The notes under the pieces are model-generated. The model was not told the origin of the DNA. It saw only the letters and a list, made by a program, of their open reading frames with translations, and searched no databases. The position numbers and the translations under genes are program-made. A stretch of DNA of 64,000 nt from assembly GCF_003990915.1 (NCBI RefSeq), contig NZ_BHXQ01000003.1:124001-188000 (forward strand). Reading direction: 5' to 3'. Each line of letters begins with the position of its first letter. The stretch's first letter is position 1. The stretch is from Chryseotalea sanaruensis (GTDB lineage Bacteria > Bacteroidota > Bacteroidia > Cytophagales > Cyclobacteriaceae). This document shows positions 35,095-44,923 of this stretch, piece by piece.

Positions 35095-36414
35095 CTATTT
35101 CTTCGTTTCAGCCAACTTCACCAAATCCTCATGTTTTATAATGGTAGTCCAAACACTGGTCTTACCCTCATCCATTCTTGTCCAGACCGGAGCAATGACT
35201 CCATCATGTGCAGCAATGTTTGTATAGTCGCCAAAGAACACGTCTTCATCCGGAACAAAGGAAGTTTCACTTATTTTTACATTGGTAAATGATATACCTG
35301 CATTGATTGAATAAGCCAGGTAAACATCTGTTGCATTTCCATCTTGTTCGCGTCTGTCGTAAAAAACAGTATATATATATCCAGTCTTATGGTCTATTGT
35401 TACCCAAGGAAAAAACTGATGCTTACCAGAAGTATCGTTGTTAATTAAGGTAGGTTGTGTCCAATTGTCGCCAAAGTTATTGGAGCGTGAAAAGAAAATA
35501 TCTGTGTTGTCTTTTCCATTACGCTGATCGGCCCAAACTAAATACAACATACCGCTGGCACTGCTCTTCGGATTATTATCACAAACGAGTACTGGCATAC
35601 CATTGGCTCTCATGATGCCTGGTATATCCATGGCCCACCCCCCTACATGCTCAAAAATAGCCAAGTCGTTACGCAGCCAGGTGTCACCACTATCGAAGGA
35701 GCGATCAAAAAAGATTTTACCTTGATTTGACCATGCAACGAATAATTTACCATCGCTGCTTACAGCCGGTACAGCGCCTTCTGCGGTGTTGTCATCATCA
35801 ATACAATCTCCAGGTGTTTGAGAAAGTATAATAGGTGTAGACCACTTCTCTCCTTTGTTAGCCGATTTACTAAACATGATGTTCGACTGGCAAGCAGGAT
35901 CTTTAGAGCCGTATTGATCAAACTGTGTCCATGCAACATAAATATTTCCAGTCTTCGGACTAATCACTGGCCATTGCTTATCCTGATCTTTGGGAGGATT
36001 GTGCCCTATGGAAAAACCCTCTCCCCAACTGGCTCCTTTATCTTTAGATTTATTGACGACTATCCTATCCAGCCAGGCTTCGTTGCTACGCCCTTCACCA
36101 GAAGGGTCAGCTAAATGAAAAAAGTAAAAATCGCCTTTGCTATCTGAAACAACTGCCGGATCTCCATAAACGCCAAAAGGTGAAGTAACCGTTGCGTCCT
36201 TCCAGGTAGTACCTCCGTCTTCTGTGTAAATAATCCTATCAAGAATTACCCCAACTACAATATTGTTCTTGTCCTTCAGGTTAATAGCTATGCTTGGCTC
36301 GCAAGGCTGGAATTTATCACCTGCTTTTGCCTCTGCTAATTTGATATTTTTAAACTGAGCATTTGCTGCCAATGATGAAAAGATGACTAACAGCGCAAAA
36401 AATAAAAGCCTCAT
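35095..36414 (-). CDS. Secreted Asp-box protein, sialidase-like propeller
   Basis: 439 aa from ATG 36414, chosen because it starts a signal peptide (MRLLFFALLVIFSSLAANAQ). At least five Asp-box type repeats follow: YTEDGGTTWK, SKDKGASWGE, SANKGEKWST, SFDSGDTWLR, SNNFGDNWTQ. The whole chain is one probable six-bladed propeller. The catalytic Arg triad and Tyr/Glu of sialidases could not be assigned, so enzyme activity is uncertain. Convergent with the his operon. Confidence 0.8.
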   Translation of the reverse strand: MRLLFFALLVIFSSLAANAQFKNIKLAEAKAGDKFQPCEPSIAINLKDKNNIVVGVILDRIIYTEDGGTTWKDATVTSPFGVYGDPAVVSDSKGDFYFFHLADPSGEGRSNEAWLDRIVVNKSKDKGASWGEGFSIGHNPPKDQDKQWPVISPKTGNIYVAWTQFDQYGSKDPACQSNIMFSKSANKGEKWSTPIILSQTPGDCIDDDNTAEGAVPAVSSDGKLFVAWSNQGKIFFDRSFDSGDTWLRNDLAIFEHVGGWAMDIPGIMRANGMPVLVCDNNPKSSASGMLYLVWADQRNGKDNTDIFFSRSNNFGDNWTQPTLINNDTSGKHQFFPWVTIDHKTGYIYTVFYDRREQDGNATDVYLAYSINAGISFTNVKISETSFVPDEDVFFGDYTNIAAHDGVIAPVWTRMDEGKTSVWTTIIKHEDLVKLAETKK

Positions 36415-36462
36415 ATACCAAACATTAAAACGACATAGAATTACAAATCCTAAAAAACAAAA

Positions 36463-36487
36463 GTAGCGCTTGCCAAGCAAACGCTAC
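36463..36487 (-). terminator. Intrinsic terminator after the CocE-type hydrolase gene
   Basis: GTAGCG/CGCTAC with an inner TTGC/GCAA extension over 36463-36487; on the minus strand a T-rich run (TTTTGTTTTTTA) follows. It lies 21 bp beyond the stop at 36508. Confidence 0.8.
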
Positions 36488-36507
36488 TACGTTTTCACAT
36501 CAAATTT

Positions 36508-38409
36508 TTACTTTTTAACATCAATTCTAGCCTTCATCTTTTGTTCGCCACCTACCTCAACTACAGAATTGCCATAGACTTTAATGATAGCTTTCACAAA
36601 GTCTTCCTCATTGGCCTTGTAAATGTTATCTACATACTTTTGTGGATTGCGATCTACGTAAGGGAACCAGGTACTGTGAATCTGAATCATCATCTTATGT
36701 CCTTTCTTGAAAGTATGCAGCACATCTTGTAAAGCGAAATTCACATCTGTAATTTCATCTGGTTTAAATGGCTCTGGTTTTTCAAAACTGTTTCTGAACC
36801 GTCCTCTTAAAACCTCACTGCGCACCAATTGCTGATACCCTCCCATTTTTACATTCTTAGGATTTTTAGAATAGTTTGGATGATTAGCCGGATATACATC
36901 AATCAGTTTTACAAAAAAGTCAGCGTCCGTACTACTTAAAGCCACTTTCAATTTAGCCATTATTTCACCGGCCACAGTTATATCATCGGTCAATACTTCC
37001 GTCTCAAAAGTAAGTACATCTGGTCTTCTTGATGCTTCACGCTGATCATCGCTCATGAAAGAACGTGGGGTAAAGGTTAAGCCTTCGGTTTGGGATGTGT
37101 AAGGTACTGGTTTGGCAGGATCGCTGATGTACTCAAAACTGGCTTTTTCATCAATTGGTTTATTAATGGAAAGTTGACCTTTCTCACCAAAGTACAAACG
37201 CAACGGAGCAACGTCTTTAGGAGGCCACACATCAAATTTCTTCCACTCCTTCTTTCCTGTATCAAACATGTAAGCTTCTGGTAGATTTGCAGTTCCTTCT
37301 CCCTTTAAATGAAACGCGAAAAATTTGCGTTCAATTTCCCGTTGATAGAAAGTAGAGATACTATCACCAAAATAAATGTGGTTGTGATAATGCTGACCCT
37401 GTTCATTTGCCCAGTCACCATGACCCCAAGGCCCCATAACAATAGTGTTGTATGCACCTGGACTTGTATTCTCAATAGTTTTGTAAATGTTTAATGGGCC
37501 GTATAAATCCTCAGCATCAAACCAACCACCAACGGTCATTACTGCATGCTTCACATTTTTCAAGTGTGGCAATAAATTTCGCTTCTGCCAGAATTCATCA
37601 TAATTAGGATGGTCTATTATCTGCTGCCAGAAAAAATTATCATTGTGGTAATCTTTCGTAATATTTTTAAGCGGCCCTTGCGCTAAATGGAAGTCATACC
37701 CATCGGAAATGGTTTGGCCATAAAAGCGCATGAGCTTATCCATGTACCAATCTTCTTTGGTCTGCTTATCTTTTTGATAACCGAATACTGCAAAAGCGGC
37801 AGTATAACTCTGAAGGTAGGCACCATTGTGATGGAAGTCATCAAAGAAAAAATCGGAGATGGGTGCCTGAGGTGATGAAGCTTTTAATGCTGGGTGTGCA
37901 TCGGGTATGGCAGCAGCCGTATAAAAACCCGGATATGAAATACCAAACATACCTACCTTGCCATTGTTCCCCTTAATATTTTTGATCATCCAGTCAATAG
38001 CATCGTAAGTATCAGAACTCTCGTCAATTGCTTTTTTATCCTTAACATTATTACCCGGAATATTTGGGGTCATATTATTAAACTCTCCTTCGCTCATATA
38101 ACGACCACGTACATCCTGAAATGCTAAAATGTACTTATCCTTTATTAAGTAAGGTGAGGGATGTGAGTAAGTCTTCCAATCTGCATAGGTAGATGCATTG
38201 TAACAAGTCCGGTTTAACAGAATGGGATATGTCTTGCTCTTATCTTTAGGGACATACAATAAAGTATGAAGTCGTATACCATCGCGCATTGGGATCATAT
38301 ATTCTACCTGATCGTAATGCTGGCGCATATAAATCGAATCTTGTTTTATATCTTGCGCGCCTGCGAAAGAAAAGGCGCAAACCAATAGCAAGGTTACCAA
38401 TTGTTTCAT
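36508..38409 (-). CDS. Secreted CocE/NonD family hydrolase (X-Pro dipeptidyl-peptidase S15 fold)
   Basis: 633 aa with a signal peptide (MKQLVTLLLVCAFSFAGAQ). The alpha/beta hydrolase core has the nucleophile Ser158 in GMFGISYPGFY; the oxyanion region is near RTCYNASTY. A PepX C-terminal beta-sandwich (about 400-620) includes PKDVAPLRLYFGEKG and SSTDADFFVKLIDVYP. Members hydrolyse esters or act as glutaryl-7-ACA acylases or peptidases; the substrate here is unknown. Single gene, terminated at 36463. Confidence 0.88.
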   Translation of the reverse strand: MKQLVTLLLVCAFSFAGAQDIKQDSIYMRQHYDQVEYMIPMRDGIRLHTLLYVPKDKSKTYPILLNRTCYNASTYADWKTYSHPSPYLIKDKYILAFQDVRGRYMSEGEFNNMTPNIPGNNVKDKKAIDESSDTYDAIDWMIKNIKGNNGKVGMFGISYPGFYTAAAIPDAHPALKASSPQAPISDFFFDDFHHNGAYLQSYTAAFAVFGYQKDKQTKEDWYMDKLMRFYGQTISDGYDFHLAQGPLKNITKDYHNDNFFWQQIIDHPNYDEFWQKRNLLPHLKNVKHAVMTVGGWFDAEDLYGPLNIYKTIENTSPGAYNTIVMGPWGHGDWANEQGQHYHNHIYFGDSISTFYQREIERKFFAFHLKGEGTANLPEAYMFDTGKKEWKKFDVWPPKDVAPLRLYFGEKGQLSINKPIDEKASFEYISDPAKPVPYTSQTEGLTFTPRSFMSDDQREASRRPDVLTFETEVLTDDITVAGEIMAKLKVALSSTDADFFVKLIDVYPANHPNYSKNPKNVKMGGYQQLVRSEVLRGRFRNSFEKPEPFKPDEITDVNFALQDVLHTFKKGHKMMIQIHSTWFPYVDRNPQKYVDNIYKANEEDFVKAIIKVYGNSVVEVGGEQKMKARIDVKK

Positions 38410-38488
38410 AAGTTAAATTTGATGGAATTTAACAATAAGATAATTAGTAAAGCAATTGTAAAACGATAAGCGGTTCTATTTTAATGCC

Positions 38489-39505
38489 ATGAAAAATATC
38501 ATTATACTTGTTTTAAGTATTGTTTCATTTCAAACTAACGCTCAGGAGCATTTTAAAATAGCTTTTGGCTCATGTTCCAGACAATACCTTCCCCAACAAC
38601 TTTGGGAGGAAATTGTGTCTCAACAACCAGAAATCTGGATTTGGGGTGGCGATAATATTTATGGGGACTCCCACGACATGACTTTCATTGCAGGTGAGTA
38701 TAAAAAACAGAAAGAGAATCCCGGTTACCAAAACCTGCTGGCAACCTGCCCTGTTACTGGCACCTGGGACGACCACGATTATGGCATTAACGATGGCGGA
38801 AAAAATTTTTCTAAGAAAAAAGAAAGTAAAGTATTAGCCGCTACTTTTCTCGGTTTTGACGAAAGCCATTCTATTTGGAAACATGAGGGCCTCTACAACA
38901 GCATTTCGCTTAAAAAAGGCGAACGAAGTATACATATAATAAATCTCGACACACGCTATTTTAGAGACACCATTAAAAAAGTGTATTACATAGACTCCCT
39001 TACCAAAAAAAGTACTTACCGATACCCCGCAAATCCAGAAGGTGATATGTTGGGGGAAGCTCAATGGCAGTGGTTCGAAAATGAATTGAAGAACACAGAC
39101 GCATCTCTCTTCATTATAAATTCCAGCGTACAACTGCTTGCCGAAGAACATCGTTTTGAGCGTTGGGCCACATTACCACAAGCGCAACAACGCTTTTTCG
39201 ATTTACTGAAACGTTATCTGCATAAAAAGGTAATTGTTATCAGTGGCGACCGTCATATTGCGGAATTATCAAAGCGAAATATTGAGGGGTTGCCCTACCC
39301 TCTTTTTGATTTTACTGCCAGCGGACTTAGCCATACCTGGAGTGAAACCTGGGAAGAAGATAATAAGTACAGAATCGGTGAACTGATTATTAAACGAAAT
39401 TTTGGAATCCTAGATATAGACTTCTCAAACTCGGGTACACTTGTCACCTTTAAAGTAATAGGAGAAAATAACGTTGTTTTGAGTAAGCACCAGACAAAAT
39501 TTTGA
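38489..39505 (+). CDS. PhoD-like secreted phosphatase/phosphodiesterase
   Basis: 338 aa with a signal peptide (MKNIIILVLSIVSFQTNAQ). Metallophosphatase features: FGSCSRQYLPQQLW, WGGDNIYGDS, TWDDHDYGINDGG, INLDTRYFRD and ISGDRHIAEL with metal-binding Asp/His residues, as in alkaline phosphatase D. Probably a periplasmic or surface phosphoesterase. Confidence 0.86.
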   Translation: MKNIIILVLSIVSFQTNAQEHFKIAFGSCSRQYLPQQLWEEIVSQQPEIWIWGGDNIYGDSHDMTFIAGEYKKQKENPGYQNLLATCPVTGTWDDHDYGINDGGKNFSKKKESKVLAATFLGFDESHSIWKHEGLYNSISLKKGERSIHIINLDTRYFRDTIKKVYYIDSLTKKSTYRYPANPEGDMLGEAQWQWFENELKNTDASLFIINSSVQLLAEEHRFERWATLPQAQQRFFDLLKRYLHKKVIVISGDRHIAELSKRNIEGLPYPLFDFTASGLSHTWSETWEEDNKYRIGELIIKRNFGILDIDFSNSGTLVTFKVIGENNVVLSKHQTKF

Positions 39506-39558
39506 TACATCTAAACGATATTCGCATCTGATTTGTTACTTTGAGTAATTTACAGACT

Positions 39559-41388
39559 GTGAGAAAATTGATCCTAGCAGGTGCTACCCTTAACCAGACG
39601 CCATTCGACTGGAAACATAATGTAGCCAACATAAGGCATGCCCTCGAAAAAGCTAAAAGTAGCAAGGTAGATTTGCTTTGTTTTGCTGAGCTTACCCTAA
39701 CGGGATATAGCTGCGAAGACGTATTCTTAAGTGAATGGTTAGCCGAGACGGCATGGAATAAATTACTTGAGGTTGTAGCGTATTGCGATAACATTACTGT
39801 AGCAATAGGTTTACCCGTTCGCATAGATGGCAAAACATACAATGGTGCCTGCCTTATTCACAATAAAAAAATACTAGGCATTACTCTTAAACAAAACCTG
39901 CCCAAGGATGGCATACACTATGAACCAAGATGGTTTGAAGCCTGGAAATCCGGGGAAGTAATAACCATAGAAAGAGCTGGAAACAAAATTCAGGTTGGTG
40001 ACCTGGTTTACGATGTAAATGGGGTACGCATTGCTTTTGAAATTTGTGAAGATGCATGGGTGCTCACTAACCGTCCGGGCGAACGCTTATGTAAGCAAGG
40101 TGTAGATATCATCCTAAATCCAAGTGCTAGTCATTTTGCCATGAGCAAAAGCAATATTCGCGAAGAATTAATTAGGAGTAGTTCAGAGAAATTCAATTGC
40201 ACATACCTCTACGTTAATCAGTTAGGTAATGAAGCTGGCAGAATTATTTATGATGGTGATGTTATTCTTGCTCAGCGTGGTGAAATAAAAGCACTTAACA
40301 GACGATTGACCTTCCAACACAATGACGTATTGTACTGCGATGTAAATATTGATGACACCAACGCCACTATACCTGCAATAGAAATCGATAGCAAAGAAAA
40401 GAATGAAGAATTAGCACAGGCTGTATCTTTGGCACTCTACGACTACCTGCGAAAGAGCAAGGCCAAAGGATTTGTGTTGTCGTTAAGTGGCGGAGCGGAT
40501 TCATCAATCATTGCAACCTTTGTGGCCGAAATGGTGCGAAGAGGTATTCATGAACTAGGTGCTGAGAACTTTTGCAAAAGTCTTGGTCTGCCATTAGAAA
40601 ACAATGCAAAAAAAGTAGTAGGGCAAATATTGACCTGCGTTTATCAGGGTACAAAAAATTCGTCAACCCACACCCTACAGGCAGCCGAAGAATTGGCTAA
40701 ATCAATTGGAGCAACCTTTCACCATTGGTCAATTGAAGAAGAGGTTAATTCATATTCCAGCAAAATTGAAGAAGCGCTAGGTAGAAGTTTAAGTTGGGAA
40801 AAAGATGACATTGCTCTGCAAAATATTCAGGCACGCTCACGCTCTCCTATTATTTGGATGCTGGCCAATATTAAACAAGCCTTATTGCTTACTACTTCTA
40901 ACAGAAGCGAAGGTAACGTTGGTTATGCCACAATGGATGGTGACACCTCCGGAAGTCTGGCTCCCATTGCTAGCTTAAGCAAACCCTTTGTTTTACAATG
41001 GCTGCAATGGGCTGAGCAAGAGCTTGAGTATAAAGGACTAAGCTTTGTAAACGATTTAAAGCCAACCGCAGAATTAAGACCATTAGAGAGGCATCAGACA
41101 GATGAAGCTGATCTTATGCCTTATGGAGTATTAGAACAGATCGAATTATTGGCTATAAAACAGCGTAAATCGCCAAAAGAAGTTTACAGTACGCTGAATA
41201 ATGGCAATGAAGATGAGGTATTGAAAAGCAACATCAAAAAATTCTTCCGATTATGGTCAATTAACCAATGGAAACGAGAGCGTTTAGCCCCCTCCTTCCA
41301 TTTAGACGACCTCAATGTGGACCCCCGCTCTTGGTGTCGCTTCCCTATTCTTTCCGGAGGCTTTGATGAAGAGCTAAATACCCTATAA
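39559..41388 (+). CDS. nadE: Glutamine-dependent NAD(+) synthetase
   Basis: 609 aa from GTG 39559; TTG 39541 is possible, and no in-frame ATG exists before the upstream stop. Family members begin at the (M)RKLILAGATLNQ point. The N-terminal nitrilase-type amidase (about 1-270) has Glu in FAELTLTGYS, Lys in LKQNLPKDG and Cys in FEICEDAWV; the C-terminal synthetase has the P-loop LSLSGGADSS and GNVGYATMDGDTSG. It makes NAD from deamido-NAD using glutamine. Upstream GTTACTTTG resembles but does not match a TANNTTTG box. Confidence 0.93.
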   Translation: MRKLILAGATLNQTPFDWKHNVANIRHALEKAKSSKVDLLCFAELTLTGYSCEDVFLSEWLAETAWNKLLEVVAYCDNITVAIGLPVRIDGKTYNGACLIHNKKILGITLKQNLPKDGIHYEPRWFEAWKSGEVITIERAGNKIQVGDLVYDVNGVRIAFEICEDAWVLTNRPGERLCKQGVDIILNPSASHFAMSKSNIREELIRSSSEKFNCTYLYVNQLGNEAGRIIYDGDVILAQRGEIKALNRRLTFQHNDVLYCDVNIDDTNATIPAIEIDSKEKNEELAQAVSLALYDYLRKSKAKGFVLSLSGGADSSIIATFVAEMVRRGIHELGAENFCKSLGLPLENNAKKVVGQILTCVYQGTKNSSTHTLQAAEELAKSIGATFHHWSIEEEVNSYSSKIEEALGRSLSWEKDDIALQNIQARSRSPIIWMLANIKQALLLTTSNRSEGNVGYATMDGDTSGSLAPIASLSKPFVLQWLQWAEQELEYKGLSFVNDLKPTAELRPLERHQTDEADLMPYGVLEQIELLAIKQRKSPKEVYSTLNNGNEDEVLKSNIKKFFRLWSINQWKRERLAPSFHLDDLNVDPRSWCRFPILSGGFDEELNTL

Positions 41389-41427
41389 TTAAGGCGTTAA
41401 AAAGCTGCTAACAAGTGGTTAAAGCCA

Positions 41428-41457
41428 TTTGTGCTTTCCCATTTGTAATTATATTTG
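41428..41457 (+). promoter_or_regulatory. TANNTTTG-type promoter of lgt
   Basis: TTTG (41428-41431) and TATATTTG (41450-41457) are 18 bases apart, the pattern of Bacteroidota sigma-ABfr promoters. Transcription would start about 41461, nearly at the ATG at 41463, implying a leaderless or very short-leader mRNA and excluding the in-frame GTG at 41415 as start. Confidence 0.6.
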
Positions 41458-41462
41458 TCGTT

Positions 41463-42578
41463 ATGACTTATCTGACTTACATCATTTGGAATGGTTCTCC
41501 CGAAATTATCAACCTGGGGGGTATTTCGCTTCGCTGGTATGGATTGCTTTTCGCACTTGGCTTCTTAATTAGCCAGCAGGTTTTATACTATATCTATAAA
41601 AAAGAGGGCAAGCCGGAAAGTGATGTTGATACGCTGACTATTTACATGATCGTAGCGACCATATTAGGAGCTCGCTTAGGCCATGTCATTTTCTATCAAC
41701 CTGAATTATTTTTAGAAAATCCACTCAGCATAATCCTTCCTGTCGAATTTTCTCCAAAGTTCAGGTTTACAGGCTTTACAGGCCTGGCTAGCCATGGAGG
41801 TGCATTTGGTATTTTATTTGCCTTATGGTTATACGCAAGAAAGAAAAGACCTGGACAAAGCTATTTACAGGTTGTTGATAGAATTGTAATTGTTACCGCT
41901 ATTACTGGTGCATTAATTCGTTTTGGCAATTACTTCAACTCCGAAATTATTGGTAAACCTACTGAATCAAATTATGGCGTTGTCTTCGCCAGCAATGTAA
42001 CAGACCTTATCAAGTTTGATGGATACGTGGAAGATGTCGACTATGTAGCTATTGATACCGCTGCTAATGTTGGCCCTGCAAAACCGGTAAAAATTCTGCT
42101 TACTTTTAAACAAGATGAAACCTATACAGAAGATCAACTGAATAGTTATATCAGCGGACGTCTGCAGTCCATGCTTTCGTATAATACAGGTATTGCAGAA
42201 CACGTTTATCAGTCCGGTGCATTGCGTTATCGCTTAGGTAAAGAAGGAAATCAATACCATGCAATATTATACACTAATATGATACCACGTCACCCCGCAC
42301 AATTGTACGAATCAATTTCATGTGTATTATTGTTTCTTCTATTATTCTGGCTATGGAGTAAAAAGAAAAATGAGCTAGCTCCTGGTAGTTTACTAGGTAT
42401 ATTCTTAATTGTATGCTTTGGCTTACGCTTCGCTTATGAATTCCTAAAAGAAAATCAAGTTGCCTTTGAAGATGAACTTACCCTTAACATGGGGCAGATT
42501 TTAAGTATTCCTTTAGTTATTGCTGGTGTGGTGCTCTTAATCTACTCATTAAAAAAGAACAAAGAACAAAGCGTTTAG
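41463..42578 (+). CDS. lgt: Prolipoprotein diacylglyceryl transferase
   Basis: 371 aa from ATG 41463. It attaches diacylglycerol to lipobox cysteines of lipoproteins in the inner membrane. Seven or so membrane helices; key motifs are RWYGLLFALGF, LASHGGAFG and ALIRFGNYFNSEIIG. Between the last motif and RHPAQLYES there is a roughly 85-residue soluble insert (about 190-275), making the protein longer than the roughly 290 aa E. coli enzyme; such inserts occur in Bacteroidota. Preceded by a good promoter. Confidence 0.93.
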   Translation: MTYLTYIIWNGSPEIINLGGISLRWYGLLFALGFLISQQVLYYIYKKEGKPESDVDTLTIYMIVATILGARLGHVIFYQPELFLENPLSIILPVEFSPKFRFTGFTGLASHGGAFGILFALWLYARKKRPGQSYLQVVDRIVIVTAITGALIRFGNYFNSEIIGKPTESNYGVVFASNVTDLIKFDGYVEDVDYVAIDTAANVGPAKPVKILLTFKQDETYTEDQLNSYISGRLQSMLSYNTGIAEHVYQSGALRYRLGKEGNQYHAILYTNMIPRHPAQLYESISCVLLFLLLFWLWSKKKNELAPGSLLGIFLIVCFGLRFAYEFLKENQVAFEDELTLNMGQILSIPLVIAGVVLLIYSLKKNKEQSV

Positions 42579-42621
42579 TCGCTTTAAAAGCTAAAGTAAC
42601 GGATCGGTAGAAGTTGTAAGC

Positions 42622-44064
42622 ATGTGGGCCCTGAGAATCAGTTTTATTATTTGTGTTTGTATGCAATGCATTACTGATGCTCAGGGTGCATTTGATTCTA
42701 CACGACAAAAAAATAAGAATAGATTAGCCGTTGACACCTCAAATATTCTAACCATTAATCGAATTCTGATTGTGGGGAATAAAATTACACGTGATTTTAT
42801 TATTGAACGAGAGCTGACTTTAAAAACAGGCGACACAGTAAGTACGCAAGCGCTTACGCTTATTATCGAAAAAGATAAAAGCAAATTACTCAACACAAGA
42901 TTATTTAATACCGTAAACATGCGACCGCTGGATTACGGAAATGGTTACGCAGATTTATTCATAGAAGTAAGTGAACGCTGGTATACCTTCCCTGTACCTA
43001 TAGTAGAATTAGCAGATCGAAACTTTAATGAGTGGTGGCAAAACTATAATCACGATTTCAGAAGGTTGAATTATGGTCTCAAATTATATCAATATAATTT
43101 CAGAGGCAGAAATGAGACTATGTTACTAACAGCCAAGTTTGGTTTTACCAAAGTATTTAAGCTTAGTTATCGAATGCCCTACCTTGACAAAAAACGTAAA
43201 CAAGGATTAATTCTTGATCTCAATTACGATGAGAGAAAGAATCTGGCATTTCAAACCCTTGGCAACATATTAGAATTTGCACGAACTGAAAATAATTTAA
43301 GAACTACACGTGGCGCATCACTCACTTATACATATCGAAATTCATTTTACCATTTTCATGGATTTAGTATAGAGTATACTAAAAATACAGTGAGTGATTC
43401 ATTGATAAGCCTTAATCCAGAATACCTTGGTAATAATGCTTTACGCAGCCAACAGTTTACAACACTAGGCTATCAGTACATTTATGAAAATCGTGATTTT
43501 GTAAGCTATCCCTTAAAGGGAAGTTTTTTATCTGCAGCATTACGCTATCAAGGTGTATTTGCTAAAGATGATATCAATCGCTCTGACATGAATATTACCT
43601 ATGCACGCTATCTTTCCCTAGGTAAAAATTACTACCTGTCAAACTACTCCAGTGCATACTTGAGTATGCAAGACCAATTACCCTATGCCAATTATAGCGC
43701 ACTGGGTTATAACAGACAATTTGTACGTGGCTACGAAGTTTACTTAATTGAAGGACCACAGTTTGCTTTTAACAAAACAACTTTTAAGAAGCAGATTTTT
43801 TCACATGTCTTCAGTCTTGGTGGTCGACTTGAGCAATTTCAAGAAGTACCACTAACTATTTATGCTAAAACATATGCAGATTTTGGTTATGTCTGGAACT
43901 ATCCCGGTTATGTTAATGGAAGACTACTCACAGACAAGTTAATCAATGGCGTGGGCTTTGGACTAGATTTTGTGAGCTCCCACGATGCTACCATGCGTTT
44001 GGAATACTCCTTTAACGGAGAAGGTGAGCAAGGATTTTTCTTTCACTTGAAAAAAGAATTTTAA
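42622..44064 (+). CDS. BamA-related (Omp85-type) outer membrane protein with one POTRA domain
   Basis: 480 aa. A signal peptide is followed by a POTRA-like domain (about 45-125: INRILIVGNKITRDFIIEREL, LLNTRLFNTV) and a 16-strand-like barrel rich in aromatic residues, ending with a C-terminal Phe (HLKKEF) as outer membrane proteins do. It resembles the short one-POTRA surface antigen proteins of Bacteroidota rather than full BamA. The partner is not visible. Two more probable outer membrane genes follow. Confidence 0.82.
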   Translation: MWALRISFIICVCMQCITDAQGAFDSTRQKNKNRLAVDTSNILTINRILIVGNKITRDFIIERELTLKTGDTVSTQALTLIIEKDKSKLLNTRLFNTVNMRPLDYGNGYADLFIEVSERWYTFPVPIVELADRNFNEWWQNYNHDFRRLNYGLKLYQYNFRGRNETMLLTAKFGFTKVFKLSYRMPYLDKKRKQGLILDLNYDERKNLAFQTLGNILEFARTENNLRTTRGASLTYTYRNSFYHFHGFSIEYTKNTVSDSLISLNPEYLGNNALRSQQFTTLGYQYIYENRDFVSYPLKGSFLSAALRYQGVFAKDDINRSDMNITYARYLSLGKNYYLSNYSSAYLSMQDQLPYANYSALGYNRQFVRGYEVYLIEGPQFAFNKTTFKKQIFSHVFSLGGRLEQFQEVPLTIYAKTYADFGYVWNYPGYVNGRLLTDKLINGVGFGLDFVSSHDATMRLEYSFNGEGEQGFFFHLKKEF

Positions 44065-44116
44065 AATCAATTTTATCATGTAACAATTATTTAACTTCGG
44101 TTAATAATAATTGTTT

Positions 44117-44923
44117 GTGCAGCACTTAGTATCCACTACGCTATTTGTAATATTATTTACAACTGCTTACGGCCAACAGATTGGAGGTCGAACAGCAGGT
44201 ATGGCATACGCATCTTCTTGTATACAAGATGAGTGGAGTCTGTTTAACAATGTAGCAGGTCTCGCATCACTAGAACAAGCAACCGCCACATCAGCTTATG
44301 ATGCTAAACCAAGGTTAGAAGGTGCCAATCGCAGTGCAGTAGCAATTGTCTTACCCACTAAAATTGGCGTATTGGGGGCAGGTGCTTTACATTTTGGTGA
44401 TAAATTTTACAATGAACAATTACTCTTGGTAGGTTTCAGTAATCAACTTGGACTTGCTTCATTGGGTGCTACAATAAACTACATACAATATACCGCATTG
44501 GGTTTTGGCACAAAGGCAATATTAACAATTAGCGCAGGCGGTATAGCAGAACTGAGTAAAAGTATATCGATAGGCGCATATATTCTAAATATCAATCAGC
44601 CTTTACTTTCAGAAATTGAAGATGAAAAAGTACCAACAAGATTAAGTCTTGGTATAGGCATAATACCTACAAAAAAAGTACTACTAAGCACTGAAATCTC
44701 TAAAGAAATAGATCATAACGCCACTTTTAAAACAGGGATGGAATACAAAGCCACTAAAAAGTTTTCTACAAGAACAGGCTTTTCACTTTACCCAAACAAT
44801 ATTTTTTTTGGAATTGGATTTACTCAAAGTAAACTAAGCATAAACTATGCTTATCAATATGCCCTTACTGGACTAGGAGAAAGCCATCAGGCTTCGTTGA
44901 CCTATAAGTGGAAAGAGAGATGA
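44117..44923 (+). CDS. Probable outer membrane beta-barrel (PorV/PorQ-like)
   Basis: 268 aa from GTG 44117 (TTG 44111 is an alternative; no ATG precedes). A signal peptide (LVSTTLFVILFTTAYGQ) is followed by AGMAYASSCIQDEWSLFNNVAGLA, an N-terminal pattern of the PorV/FadL-like family, and repeated amphipathic strands to the end. Function unknown. Its TGA overlaps the next ATG (ATGA at 44920), so it forms an operon with it. Confidence 0.72.
   Translation: MQHLVSTTLFVILFTTAYGQQIGGRTAGMAYASSCIQDEWSLFNNVAGLASLEQATATSAYDAKPRLEGANRSAVAIVLPTKIGVLGAGALHFGDKFYNEQLLLVGFSNQLGLASLGATINYIQYTALGFGTKAILTISAGGIAELSKSISIGAYILNINQPLLSEIEDEKVPTRLSLGIGIIPTKKVLLSTEISKEIDHNATFKTGMEYKATKKFSTRTGFSLYPNNIFFGIGFTQSKLSINYAYQYALTGLGESHQASLTYKWKER

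Noticed and set aside
39450..39842. Minus-strand open frame of 130 codons
   Set aside because: It is antisense to the start of nadE and the end of the PhoD-like gene and resembles no known protein.
41415..41462. Upstream GTG start for lgt
   Set aside because: A good promoter lies between this GTG and the ATG at 41463, so the extension would not be transcribed from it.
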